Of a DNA stretch of 15,657 nucleotides, positions 1 to 6,792 are shown piece after piece. The notes under the pieces were generated by a model. The model saw only the letters and a list, made by a program, of their open reading frames with translations, had not been told where the DNA came from and made no database searches. Position 1 is the stretch's first letter; each line of letters starts with the position of its first letter. The translations under genes were made by a program, and so were the position numbers. The stretch comes from Alphaproteobacteria bacterium (GTDB taxonomy: Bacteria > Pseudomonadota > Alphaproteobacteria > Sphingomonadales > Sphingomonadaceae): the NCBI GenBank assembly GCA_028869975.1, contig JAGWQR010000214.1, positions 1 through 15,657 on the forward strand, given 5' to 3'.

Positions 1-1264
1 GCCAGAGCGGCGCGTGATCGAATATGCAGTCTATGACAAGGCGGCGCTCATGAAGCAGGCTACGCCGACAGATGCCGAAATCACCGCGCAATATGCCCAT
101 GACAAGGACAAATATGCGCCCAAGGATATGCGCAGCCTGACACAGGTAATTGCACCCGATCAGGCCAAAGCAACAGCACTCGCCGACAAGGTGAAGAGTG
201 GCGAATCAATTGGAGCCGCTGCAAAAGCGCTGGGACTGGACGCCATCAAAATCAGCAATATGGAACGCGGCAGCTATTCAGACCAGCATGGCAGCGCAGT
301 AGCGGATGCGGTTTTTGCGCTACATGCGGGTGGCAACACCACCCCGGTTAAGTCCCCGCTCGGCTGGTATGTCGTACATGTCGATAGCATTACGCATGAT
401 CCAGGCAAGACACTCGACGAAGCGCGCCCTGAGATTGTCAAGTTGCTGGCGGCAGGCAAGCTCGATGCGGTTTTCGCTGACCTCCAGAACAAGTTGAGCC
501 AGCAGGCCGACAAAGGATTGAGCTTTGCGGATATTGTGAAGGCCAATCCGGGAAACGATGTGGTGACGACCCCCAGCATCATCGCAACCGGCATAAACCC
601 TGATGATCCAAAATATTCGTCACTCAAAGACATGGCGCCCGTCCTGAAGGATGCGTTCAAGCCAGACAGCAAGGTTTCTGGCGAGCCGCTGATCGTGCCC
701 TACGGACAGACTCGCGACAAATTTGCTTTCTATCATGTTAAGGAAATCACGCCCGCCGGGCCAATCCCTTTCACCAAAATTCACGATCAGGTTGCGCATG
801 ATGCCCTGCTTGAAGCGCAGAGCAAGGTGGCGCATCAGGTGGCGCTTGCGATTGCTGCCAAGGCCGACAAGGGCACAGACATCGCAAAGGCTGCGCAGGA
901 GAGCGGGTATCAGCTCCCCCACGTCGGAAGTATTACCGCAAGCAAAATTGACCTCATGACGCAGCGGGTACAAGCTGCAAAACCTGTCGTAGAGTTGTTC
1001 AATACAGCGCTTCATCATGCCCGGGTGCTTGAGGGCGAAAGAAATGGAGGCTGGTTTATTGTCTGGCTAGATAAAAGAACACCGGGCGATCTATCCAAGC
1101 ATCCTGAAGCGAGCGCCTTCGTCCAGCAGCAGCTTGCGGCCGGCTATGGGCAGGAACTGGGTGAGGAGTTTGCCAGCGCTGCCAAAGCAAGCGTTGGCGT
1201 AAAAATGTATCCCGGCAACATCGCCGCGCTCAAAAACACCCTATCCGGCAATAACGCCCAGTGA
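1..1264 (+). CDS. ppiD: PpiD-like periplasmic peptidylprolyl isomerase, C-terminal part (5' end outside window)
   Basis: The reading frame is open from the first bases (frame beginning at base 2) and ends in TGA at 1262-1264, so about 420 C-terminal residues are visible and the start lies upstream. A GTG at 14 gives a nominal start but is unlikely to be the real one, because the residues before it (PERRV) continue family-like sequence. Roughly residues 35-140 after that GTG resemble a parvulin (PpiC) rotamase domain, including a PLGWYVVHV strand typical of its end. A longer helical and second, degenerate parvulin-like region follows. PpiD/SurA-type proteins are inner-membrane-anchored or periplasmic chaperones that help outer-membrane proteins fold; the N-terminal membrane anchor expected for PpiD is not in view. 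The stop overlaps the trpE start by 4 bases (GTGA), so translation is probably coupled. A SurA-like assignment is the main alternative. Confidence 0.75.
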   Translation, partial: PERRVIEYAVYDKAALMKQATPTDAEITAQYAHDKDKYAPKDMRSLTQVIAPDQAKATALADKVKSGESIGAAAKALGLDAIKISNMERGSYSDQHGSAVADAVFALHAGGNTTPVKSPLGWYVVHVDSITHDPGKTLDEARPEIVKLLAAGKLDAVFADLQNKLSQQADKGLSFADIVKANPGNDVVTTPSIIATGINPDDPKYSSLKDMAPVLKDAFKPDSKVSGEPLIVPYGQTRDKFAFYHVKEITPAGPIPFTKIHDQVAHDALLEAQSKVAHQVALAIAAKADKGTDIAKAAQESGYQLPHVGSITASKIDLMTQRVQAAKPVVELFNTALHHARVLEGERNGGWFIVWLDKRTPGDLSKHPEASAFVQQQLAAGYGQELGEEFASAAKASVGVKMYPGNIAALKNTLSGNNAQ

Positions 1265-2769
1265 CGCCTGCCGACGTCGCACACGCGCGGGCGAACATGG
1301 CAGCCGGGCAACCTGCCCTCATCTGGCGCAGGGCGATAGCCGATACCGAAACGCCCGTATCCGCCGCGCTGAAACTGATGGTACCTGAGCGCGGCGATTT
1401 CCTGCTTGAATCCGTAGAAGGGGGGGCCGTACGCGGCCGTTATTCGCTGCTCGGGCTGGCCCCTGATCTGCTGTTTCGCGCACAAGGCGCACAAGCCGAA
1501 ATCAATAAGCAATGGCAAACAGACCGCACCGCGTTCGTCCCTCTCCCCGGCGATCCGCTTGCCGAATTGCGCGCGCTCGTTGCCGCCTGCCATATCGATG
1601 TACCCGAAGCGCTGCCAAAGGCGATCGCCAGTCTGGTTGGTTATTTCGGCTATGAGACCGTCGGGCTGGTCGAGAAGCTGCCGCGCGCCGCTGAGTCTGG
1701 CATTGGCCTGCCGGACATGATTTTCGCGCGCCCGAGCATCATCCTCGTGTTCGACCGGCTGGCTGACATGCTTTATGTGGCGGCTCCGGTATGGGATGCA
1801 GGCGGGGATGCGGCCGGTGCGGTCGCAGACGCAGTTGAGCGGATCGAGGCCGTGCTGGCGCGGCTAGCGCGACCAGTTACAAGTAATCGCGATGGTGCTA
1901 AGTTGCCACCAAATCCCGAGCCTATGCCCATCCTCCCCCCCGGTCGGTATGCGCAGATGGTCAAGCGCGCGAAGGATTATATCACCGCCGGCGACATTTT
2001 TCAGGTTGTGCTCGCCCAGCGTTTCACGCTGCCTTTTGCACTGCCTCCGATGGCGCTTTACCGTGCGTTGCGGCGAATCAATCCTTCGCCCTTCCTCTAT
2101 TTCCTCGATCTGCCCGGCTTCGCGCTGATCGGCTCGTCGCCTGAAATTCTGGTGCGGCTGCGCGATAATGAGGTGACCATCCGCCCGATTGCAGGCACCC
2201 GCCCACGCGGGGCCACTGCCGCAGAGGATGAAGCCAATCGCGCTTCGCTCCTCGCCGATCCCAAAGAACGCGCCGAGCATCTCATGCTGCTCGATCTCGG
2301 GCGCAATGATGTCGGGCGGGTGGCGCAGGCGGGCAGCGTTCGCGTCACCGGCAGCTATATGGTCGAGTTTTACAGCCATGTGATGCACATTGTCTCGAAC
2401 GTGGTGGGCAAGCTCGCGAAGGGCAAGGACGCGCTCGATACGCTGTTTGCGGGATTTCCGGCAGGCACCGTGTCGGGTGCGCCCAAGGTGCGCGCGTGTG
2501 AGATTATCGCCGCGCTGGAGCCGGAAGCGCGCGGCGCTTATGCAGGCGGCGTCGGTTATTTCTCACCCGATGGCAATATGGATAGCTGCATCGTGTTGCG
2601 CACCGCCGTGGTGAAGGATGGCGTGATGCACGTGCAGGCGGGTGCGGGGATCGTGGCGGACTCCGACCCCGCTTATGAGCAGCGCGAGTGCGAGGCTAAG
2701 GCGGGTGCGCTCATCGCTGCCGCCAGGGAAGCGGTGCGTGTGGCGAATGAAGGGGGCTATGGGCAGTAA
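1261..2769 (+). CDS. trpE: Anthranilate synthase component I
   Basis: TrpE converts chorismate to anthranilate, the first committed step of tryptophan synthesis, using ammonia supplied by the glutaminase subunit TrpG. The product is 502 residues, normal for the family. The N-terminal regulatory region carries LLES at 48-51, the motif associated with tryptophan feedback binding. The chorismate-binding core is complete: PIAGTRPRG (309-317), LGRNDVGRV (346-354), FPAGTVSGAPK (399-409) and GAGIVADSDP (461-470). The full N-terminal LLES region and the anthranilate-type core favour TrpE over PabB. The start chosen is GTG at 1261, overlapping the stop of the upstream isomerase gene. No clear Shine-Dalgarno precedes it, so coupling is likely; an ATG at 1297 is an alternative. 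The gene runs into mazG with an 11-base overlap, and no trpG is found next to it. Confidence 0.95.
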   Translation: MTPADVAHARANMAAGQPALIWRRAIADTETPVSAALKLMVPERGDFLLESVEGGAVRGRYSLLGLAPDLLFRAQGAQAEINKQWQTDRTAFVPLPGDPLAELRALVAACHIDVPEALPKAIASLVGYFGYETVGLVEKLPRAAESGIGLPDMIFARPSIILVFDRLADMLYVAAPVWDAGGDAAGAVADAVERIEAVLARLARPVTSNRDGAKLPPNPEPMPILPPGRYAQMVKRAKDYITAGDIFQVVLAQRFTLPFALPPMALYRALRRINPSPFLYFLDLPGFALIGSSPEILVRLRDNEVTIRPIAGTRPRGATAAEDEANRASLLADPKERAEHLMLLDLGRNDVGRVAQAGSVRVTGSYMVEFYSHVMHIVSNVVGKLAKGKDALDTLFAGFPAGTVSGAPKVRACEIIAALEPEARGAYAGGVGYFSPDGNMDSCIVLRTAVVKDGVMHVQAGAGIVADSDPAYEQRECEAKAGALIAAAREAVRVANEGGYGQ

Positions 2770-3505
2770 CCCCAGCCTCTCCCGTCTCGTTGCGATTATG
2801 GCGCGGCTGCGCGCACCCGTCGGGGGTTGTGAATGGGATATTGTCCAGACGTTCGACATGATTGCGCCGTATACGATCGAGGAGGCGTATGAGGTTGCGG
2901 ATGCGATTGCCCGGCGCGACATGACCGCGCTCAAGGATGAGCTTGGCGATCTGCTGCTTCAGGTTGTCTATCATAGCCGCATGGCCGAGGAGGATGGCGC
3001 GTTCGCCATCGATGATGTCATCGAGAGCATCTGTGCCAAGATGGAGCGCCGCCACCCGCATGTCTTTGGTGATGCACAGGAGCGCCCCGATTGGGAGGCG
3101 CTGAAGGCGGCAGAGCGCGACAAACAGGCAGCAGCAGGGGCACTGGCGGGCGTGGCTCTGGCGCTCCCGGCCCTCTTGCGCGCGGAAAAGCTGCAACGCC
3201 GCGCCGCTCGGGTGGGTTTTGACTGGCCCGATGCAGCAGGGCCGCGTGCCAAGATCGATGAAGAGCTGGTCGAGATTGAAGCAGCACAAACACCCGAACA
3301 TTGCACTGAGGAAGTGGGCGATCTGCTGTTCGCGGCCGTCAATTATGCGCGGCATCTGGGAGTGGAGCCGGAAAGCGCGCTGCGCGCGGCCAACGCCAAG
3401 TTTGAAGCGCGTTTCGCCGCAATGGAAACAGCGGCAGGCGAAGCCTTCCCCGCGCTCAACCTCGCTCAGAAAGAAGAGCTTTGGGCAGCCGTAAAGCGCC
3501 GCTGA
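2759..3505 (+). CDS. mazG: Nucleoside triphosphate pyrophosphohydrolase MazG
   Basis: MazG hydrolyses (d)NTPs to the monophosphate and pyrophosphate. It is linked to nucleotide-pool cleaning and, in E. coli, to lowering ppGpp. The 248-residue product has the usual two all-alpha MazG domains. Both keep the metal-binding EExxE...ExxD pattern: E41, E42, E45, E61 and D64 in the first, and E168, E169, E172, E185 and D188 in the second. The N-terminal CPWD motif appears as CEWD (24-27). The ATG at 2759 is chosen because it follows the purine-rich GAAGGGGG and gives the family-like start MGSNPSLSRLVAIMARLRAP; the open frame extends further upstream, but only within trpE. The gene starts inside the end of trpE. 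Its last 40 bases overlap the end of hflX on the opposite strand. Confidence 0.93.
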   Translation: MGSNPSLSRLVAIMARLRAPVGGCEWDIVQTFDMIAPYTIEEAYEVADAIARRDMTALKDELGDLLLQVVYHSRMAEEDGAFAIDDVIESICAKMERRHPHVFGDAQERPDWEALKAAERDKQAAAGALAGVALALPALLRAEKLQRRAARVGFDWPDAAGPRAKIDEELVEIEAAQTPEHCTEEVGDLLFAAVNYARHLGVEPESALRAANAKFEARFAAMETAAGEAFPALNLAQKEELWAAVKRR

Positions 3506-4773
3506 TAGCGACCCCAATCGTCATCGGACAAGCGCACGCTCAGGCGCATATAATTATCCTGCGTTGCCTGACCCTCCACCACACCATGCGCGTGCAGCCA
3601 GGCGAGCGCCGCACCATTATCTGACGGCACCACAATGTCGCGCAGCGCATAGGCGCTGGTGAGCCGCGCGCAGATTGTTTCCACCAGCGCAAGGATACCT
3701 TCTCCCGTAAGTGCAGAGATGAGCGCCACATCATCACGCCGTGCGGCTTGTGCGCGCAGCACCGCTGCCGTGTCCGCATCCAGCAGATCGAGCTTGTTCC
3801 AGGCCTCTAACATCGGCGCGTCGGCACCAATCTCCTTGAGCACCGCCACCACATCATCCGCCTGTGCCTCAGTGTCCGGATGCGCAATGTCGCGGACATG
3901 GATGATGATATCTGCCGAAATCACCTCTTCCAGCGTTGCCCGGAACGCCGCCACCAACTGCGTTGGCAGGTTCGAGACGAACCCAACCGTGTCAGACAAT
4001 ATCGCCTTGTCAAAGCCCGGCAGCGCCACCTGCCGCATGGTGGGATCAAGCGTGGCGAAGAGCAAGTCTTCCGCCATCACGTCTGCGCCGGTCATCCGAT
4101 TGAACAGCGTCGATTTGCCGGCATTGGTGTAGCCCACCAGCGCGATCACCGGCCAGGGCGCTTTCTGGCGACGCTCGCGGTGGAGACCCCGCGTGCGGCG
4201 CACCTCATCAAGCTCGCGGCGCAGTTTGGCCATGCGATTGCGGATCAGGCGGCGATCGGCCTCGATCTGGGTTTCACCGGGGCCACCCAAAAAGCCGAAG
4301 CCGCCGCGCTGGCGCTCAAGGTGCGTCCAGCTTCGCACCAGCCGGCCTGCCTGATAATCAAGATGCGCCAGTTCCACCTGCAAGCGCCCCTCGGCGCTCG
4401 CCGCGCGCTCGCCGAAAATTTCCAGGATCAAGCCGGTGCGGTCGATCACCTTGGCGCCGCACGCCTTCTCAAGATTGGCCTGCTGCACCGGGGTCAAAGC
4501 GCCATCGACGATGAGCAGTTCGGCCTCATGTGCGCGCAAGCTGCACGCCATTTCGTCCACCTGCCCCGCGCCGAACAGCGTGGCCGGGCGCGACTGGCGG
4601 ATGCGGTATGCGCGTTTGTCGATCACGCTGATGCCAATCGCTTCGGCCAGGCCTGCCGCTTCCTCCAGACGCGCATCGACATTGCGCGCGGCACCGCCCA
4701 GATCGGGCAGCACGATCAGAGCGCGTGCTCCGCGCGTTACCTCATCGTTGTCTCCCCGAGCAAAGACACTCAA
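3466..4773 (-). CDS. hflX: Ribosome-associated GTPase HflX
   Basis: HflX is a GTPase of the Obg/HflX class that binds the 50S subunit and can split or rescue stalled ribosomes, notably under heat stress. The 435-residue product has the HflX N-terminal nucleotide-binding domain, the GGPGETQIEADRRLI linker signature (163-177), and a G domain with G1 GYTNAGKST (214-222), G3 DTVGF (261-265), G4 NKLD (326-329) and G5-like SAL (353-355). The start is TTG, at 4773-4771, overlapping the hfq stop as TTGA. No ATG lies nearby, and MSVFARG-EVTRGARALIVLPDLGG reads like a family N-terminus. GGAG sits 11 bases upstream inside hfq. Expression is therefore probably coupled to hfq, the conserved hfq-hflX pairing of proteobacteria. 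The 3' end overlaps mazG convergently. Confidence 0.95.
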   Translation of the reverse strand: MSVFARGDNDEVTRGARALIVLPDLGGAARNVDARLEEAAGLAEAIGISVIDKRAYRIRQSRPATLFGAGQVDEMACSLRAHEAELLIVDGALTPVQQANLEKACGAKVIDRTGLILEIFGERAASAEGRLQVELAHLDYQAGRLVRSWTHLERQRGGFGFLGGPGETQIEADRRLIRNRMAKLRRELDEVRRTRGLHRERRQKAPWPVIALVGYTNAGKSTLFNRMTGADVMAEDLLFATLDPTMRQVALPGFDKAILSDTVGFVSNLPTQLVAAFRATLEEVISADIIIHVRDIAHPDTEAQADDVVAVLKEIGADAPMLEAWNKLDLLDADTAAVLRAQAARRDDVALISALTGEGILALVETICARLTSAYALRDIVVPSDNGAALAWLHAHGVVEGQATQDNYMRLSVRLSDDDWGRYQRRFTAAQSSSF

Positions 4774-5282
4774 GCGGTATCAGGCTCCGCTTGCACGTCA
4801 GCGTCCATCGTCTCATCCGCAAGGTTGAGCGGCTCGTGCGGCTGCACCGTGGAGATCGCGTGCTTGTAAACCAGTTGCGCCTGGGTATCGCGAAAGAGGA
4901 GCAAGCAGAACAGATCATAGGCCGCAACCTCGCCCTGCAGCATCACGCCATTGACGAGGAACATCGTGACCGGGTTCTGCGTTTTTTCGAGCACATTGAG
5001 GAACACATCCTGCAACGCCTTGCCCTTGCGGGTTGCGGCGCGGAAGGCGCGCTCGACTTCGCCCAGCCCCGCATTGCTCGAGGGCATGATCGTGGAAATG
5101 GCGTGCTTGTAGATGAGTTGCGACTGGCCATCGCGGCGCAGCAGCACCGAGAAATTGTCGAACCATGTAATGACGCCCTGCAATTTGACGCCCTTGACGA
5201 GGAACATCGTGACCGGGGTTTTGCCCTTGCGGACAGCATTGAGAAACACGTCTTGCAAATTGTTGGAGTTTTTTTCAGCCAT
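4770..5282 (-). CDS. hfq: RNA chaperone Hfq with two fused Hfq domains
   Basis: Hfq is an Sm-like RNA chaperone that pairs small RNAs with mRNAs, normally as a ring of six identical subunits. Here one 170-residue chain carries two full Hfq domains, at residues 9-67 and 90-148. They are joined by a linker of about 22 residues (GLGEVERAFRAATRKGK region) and followed by an acidic tail of about 22. Both have the Sm1-like VTMFLV-G-LQG segment and the Sm2 YKHAIST motif. By hand alignment 37 of 59 positions are identical. Domain 1 looks canonical: rim R18, K19 and K21, and distal-face K33 (E. coli K31). Domain 2 differs: the rim Arg becomes E99, the following basic residue becomes Q102, the distal Lys becomes M114 and the proximal-face Gln becomes L124. 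The ATG at 5282 is chosen because AGGA (5291-5294) lies 8 bases upstream and MAEKNSNNLQD matches alphaproteobacterial Hfq. Three such chains could build a pseudo-hexamer; that is inference. Confidence 0.95.
   Translation of the reverse strand: MAEKNSNNLQDVFLNAVRKGKTPVTMFLVKGVKLQGVITWFDNFSVLLRRDGQSQLIYKHAISTIMPSSNAGLGEVERAFRAATRKGKALQDVFLNVLEKTQNPVTMFLVNGVMLQGEVAAYDLFCLLLFRDTQAQLVYKHAISTVQPHEPLNLADETMDADVQAEPDTA
4951..4974 (-). repeat. 24-base exact direct repeat, copy in hfq domain 2
   Basis: This stretch is identical over 24 bases to 5194-5217, exactly 243 bases (81 codons) away and in the same frame. It encodes the PVTMFLV strand. Synonymous positions are identical too, although flanking codons of the two domains have diverged. 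It is the DNA-level trace of the internal duplication in hfq. Confidence 0.95.
5194..5217 (-). repeat. 24-base exact direct repeat, copy in hfq domain 1
   Basis: Partner of 4951-4974. A shorter exact match of 11 bases (4858-4868 and 5101-5111), covering the YKHA codons, has the same 243-base spacing, which confirms a collinear internal duplication. Confidence 0.95.
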
Positions 5283-5290
5283 GGGCTTTA

Positions 5291-5302
5291 TCCTATGTTG
5301 TT
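5291..5302 (-). promoter_or_regulatory. hfq ribosome binding site with adjacent AACAAC element
   Basis: On the minus strand AGGA (5291-5294) lies 8 bases before the hfq ATG and decides the start against the longer open frame. Two bases upstream of it is AACAAC (5297-5302), which fits the A-R-N pattern bound by the Hfq distal face. Whether Hfq binds here is inference. Confidence 0.45.
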
Positions 5303-5325
5303 GGCGTGACTTGGCACGCGCTTCG

Positions 5326-5339
5326 TACCGGCTCCGGTA
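5326..5339 (-). other. Inverted repeat in hfq leader (TACCGG-CT-CCGGTA)
   Basis: Perfect 6-base arms separated by 2 bases. In RNA it would fold as a 5-pair stem with a GAGC-type tetraloop. It lies in the predicted hfq 5' leader, about 45-57 bases before the start codon. No U-run follows, so it is not a typical terminator. Confidence 0.45.
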
Positions 5340-5348
5340 TCCCGCGTC

Positions 5349-5367
5349 GGTGCCCCGCATGGGCACC
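5349..5367 (-). other. Inverted repeat in hfq leader (GGTGCCC-N5-GGGCACC)
   Basis: Perfect 7-base GC-rich arms with a 5-base loop, directly downstream of the predicted hfq -10 box. If the promoter call is right, the hairpin would form almost at the 5' end of the hfq mRNA. It could also weakly attenuate read-through from ntrX, but lacks a U-tract. Confidence 0.5.
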
Positions 5368-5375
5368 ACGCCATA

Positions 5376-5404
5376 CATATAGACCAGGCTGGTGGGCGCG
5401 CCAA
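5376..5404 (-). promoter_or_regulatory. Possible sigma-70-type promoter for hfq
   Basis: On the minus strand TTGGCG (5404-5399, preceded by C to give the alphaproteobacterial CTTG core) and TATATG (5381-5376) are separated by exactly 17 bases. Each hexamer matches consensus at 4 of 6 positions. The site lies just after the ntrX stop, in the only sizeable gap of the ntrYX-hfq-hflX cluster, so hfq-hflX may have its own promoter. No experimental support is visible. Confidence 0.4.
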
Positions 5405-5406
5405 GA

Positions 5407-6792
5407 CTATTCGGCAGTGCTACGCTCGTCCATCAGCCCCAACGACTTCATTTTACGATGAAGCGCTGAGCGCTCCATGCCCACAAAGCTGGCCGTGCGC
5501 GAGATATTGCCTGCAAAGCGGCGGATCTGGACACGCAGATATTCACGCTCGAATTCCTCGCGCGCCTCACGCAAGGGCACACCCATCATCGCAGGCGAAT
5601 CAGCCACCACCGCTGGCGAATCGCCATCGGTCTGGAACAATTCGCGCGGCAGCATGTCGATGTCTATTTCACCCAGCCGGTCTGTGGGGGCCAGAATCAG
5701 GGTGCGCTCAATGATGTTGCGCAACTGGCGCACATTGCCAGGCCAGTCATAGGATTGCAACGAGGCCAGCGCAGATGCTGTGAATTGCGGCGGCAGGGCG
5801 CAGCGTTCCCGGGCAAAACGCGCTGCAAATTGGGACGCAAGTGCGGCTATATCATCGCGTCGCCGCGCCAGCTCGGGGATATGCACGGGAACAACGTTGA
5901 GCCGGTAGAACAGATCCTCGCGGAAACGCCCGGCGGCAATCTCCTCGGTCAGGTTGCGCGATGTGGCGGAAACAACACGCACATCCACTTCAACCATCTG
6001 CTGCCCGCCTATGCGCGTAAAGCGCTGATCGGTCAGAACGCGCAGAATTTTCGCCTGCGTGGGAAGCGGCATGTCCGCCACTTCATCTAGAAACAGCGTG
6101 CCGCCATGCGCCAGTTCGAGCATACCGGGGCGGCTGCCCACTGCATCATCAACCCCGAATAATTCCTCCTCGATCCGCTCAGGGGCCATCCGCGCCGCGC
6201 TCAGCGAAATGATTGGCATGGCAGCACGTGGTGACCAGTTGTGCAGTAGCCGCGCCGCCACTTCCTTACCCACGCCCGCCGGGCCGGTAATCATCACCCG
6301 GCTGCCGGTAGGGGCTACCCGCTTCAAGGTAGCGCGCACCTGATTGATAACGGCCGACTGACCATCAAGATCAGCCTGCCAGCCGGCGCGCTCGCGCAAC
6401 TGTTCATTCTCACGGCGCAGTGTTTCGGTTTCTGTCGCGCGCGCCACCAGATGGAGCAGATGATCGGCCTGGAACGGCTTTTCGATAAAATCGACCGCGC
6501 CGCGCCGGATCGCCGCCACTGCCGTATCGAGATTGCCATGGCCCGAAATCATCAGCACCGGAATGGTCGCATCACGCCGCTTGATTTCTTCAAGCAGTTC
6601 CAGCCCATCAAGCGTCGAGCCGGTCAGCCAGACATCAAGCAGCACAAGCGAAGGCCGCCGGGCGCGGATTGCGGCCAGCGCGGCATCGCTGTTGGCGGCC
6701 ATGCGCGCGGTATAGCCCTCATCTTCCAGCACACCCGCCACCAGCGCGCGGATATCCGCTTCATCATCAATCACCAGAATATCGAGGCTCAT
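5407..6792 (-). CDS. ntrX: Response regulator NtrX (NtrC-like, lacking the sigma-54 loop)
   Basis: NtrX is the regulator partner of the NtrY kinase, implicated in nitrogen, redox and envelope responses in Alphaproteobacteria. The 461-residue product has a receiver domain (about 1-120) with D9, D10, phospho-acceptor D53 and K105. A central AAA+ domain follows, with Walker A GPAGVGKE (170-177), Walker B GTLFLDEVAD (231-240) and the RFREDLFYRLN segment (289-299). A Fis-type helix-turn-helix lies at about 426-453 (NISRTASFVGMERSALHRKM). The GAFTGA loop that contacts sigma-54 should sit after ELFG (210-213), but the sequence there is VDDAVGSRPGML, so the motif is absent. This is known for several alphaproteobacterial NtrX proteins and argues for action with sigma-70-type polymerase. 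The ATG overlaps the ntrY stop by 4 bases. Confidence 0.93.
   Translation of the reverse strand: MSLDILVIDDEADIRALVAGVLEDEGYTARMAANSDAALAAIRARRPSLVLLDVWLTGSTLDGLELLEEIKRRDATIPVLMISGHGNLDTAVAAIRRGAVDFIEKPFQADHLLHLVARATETETLRRENEQLRERAGWQADLDGQSAVINQVRATLKRVAPTGSRVMITGPAGVGKEVAARLLHNWSPRAAMPIISLSAARMAPERIEEELFGVDDAVGSRPGMLELAHGGTLFLDEVADMPLPTQAKILRVLTDQRFTRIGGQQMVEVDVRVVSATSRNLTEEIAAGRFREDLFYRLNVVPVHIPELARRRDDIAALASQFAARFARERCALPPQFTASALASLQSYDWPGNVRQLRNIIERTLILAPTDRLGEIDIDMLPRELFQTDGDSPAVVADSPAMMGVPLREAREEFEREYLRVQIRRFAGNISRTASFVGMERSALHRKMKSLGLMDERSTAE

Noticed and set aside
1420..1426. Run of seven G in trpE (also seven C at about 1935-1941, and seven G at 14506-14512 in cpaE) as phase-variable tracts
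   Set aside because: The tracts are short, lie in frame within conserved or ordinary coding sequence, and nothing suggests switching.
2642..2758. Upstream extension of the mazG frame into trpE
   Set aside because: The extension covers the conserved trpE C-terminus in another frame and has no MazG similarity; the ATG at 2759 fits the family.
3880..4869. 329-residue open frame on the + strand opposite hflX and the end of hfq
   Set aside because: It is antisense to two confidently identified genes, and its composition looks like complement-strand read-through.
5349..5367. Hairpin after ntrX as an intrinsic terminator
   Set aside because: There is no U-run after the stem, and the position fits the hfq leader better.
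4770..5378. Longer hfq frame starting at ATG 5378 (202 residues)
   Set aside because: Its extra 32 residues have no Hfq-like character, overlap the predicted promoter and hairpins, and the ATG at 5282 has a good ribosome site and the family N-terminus.
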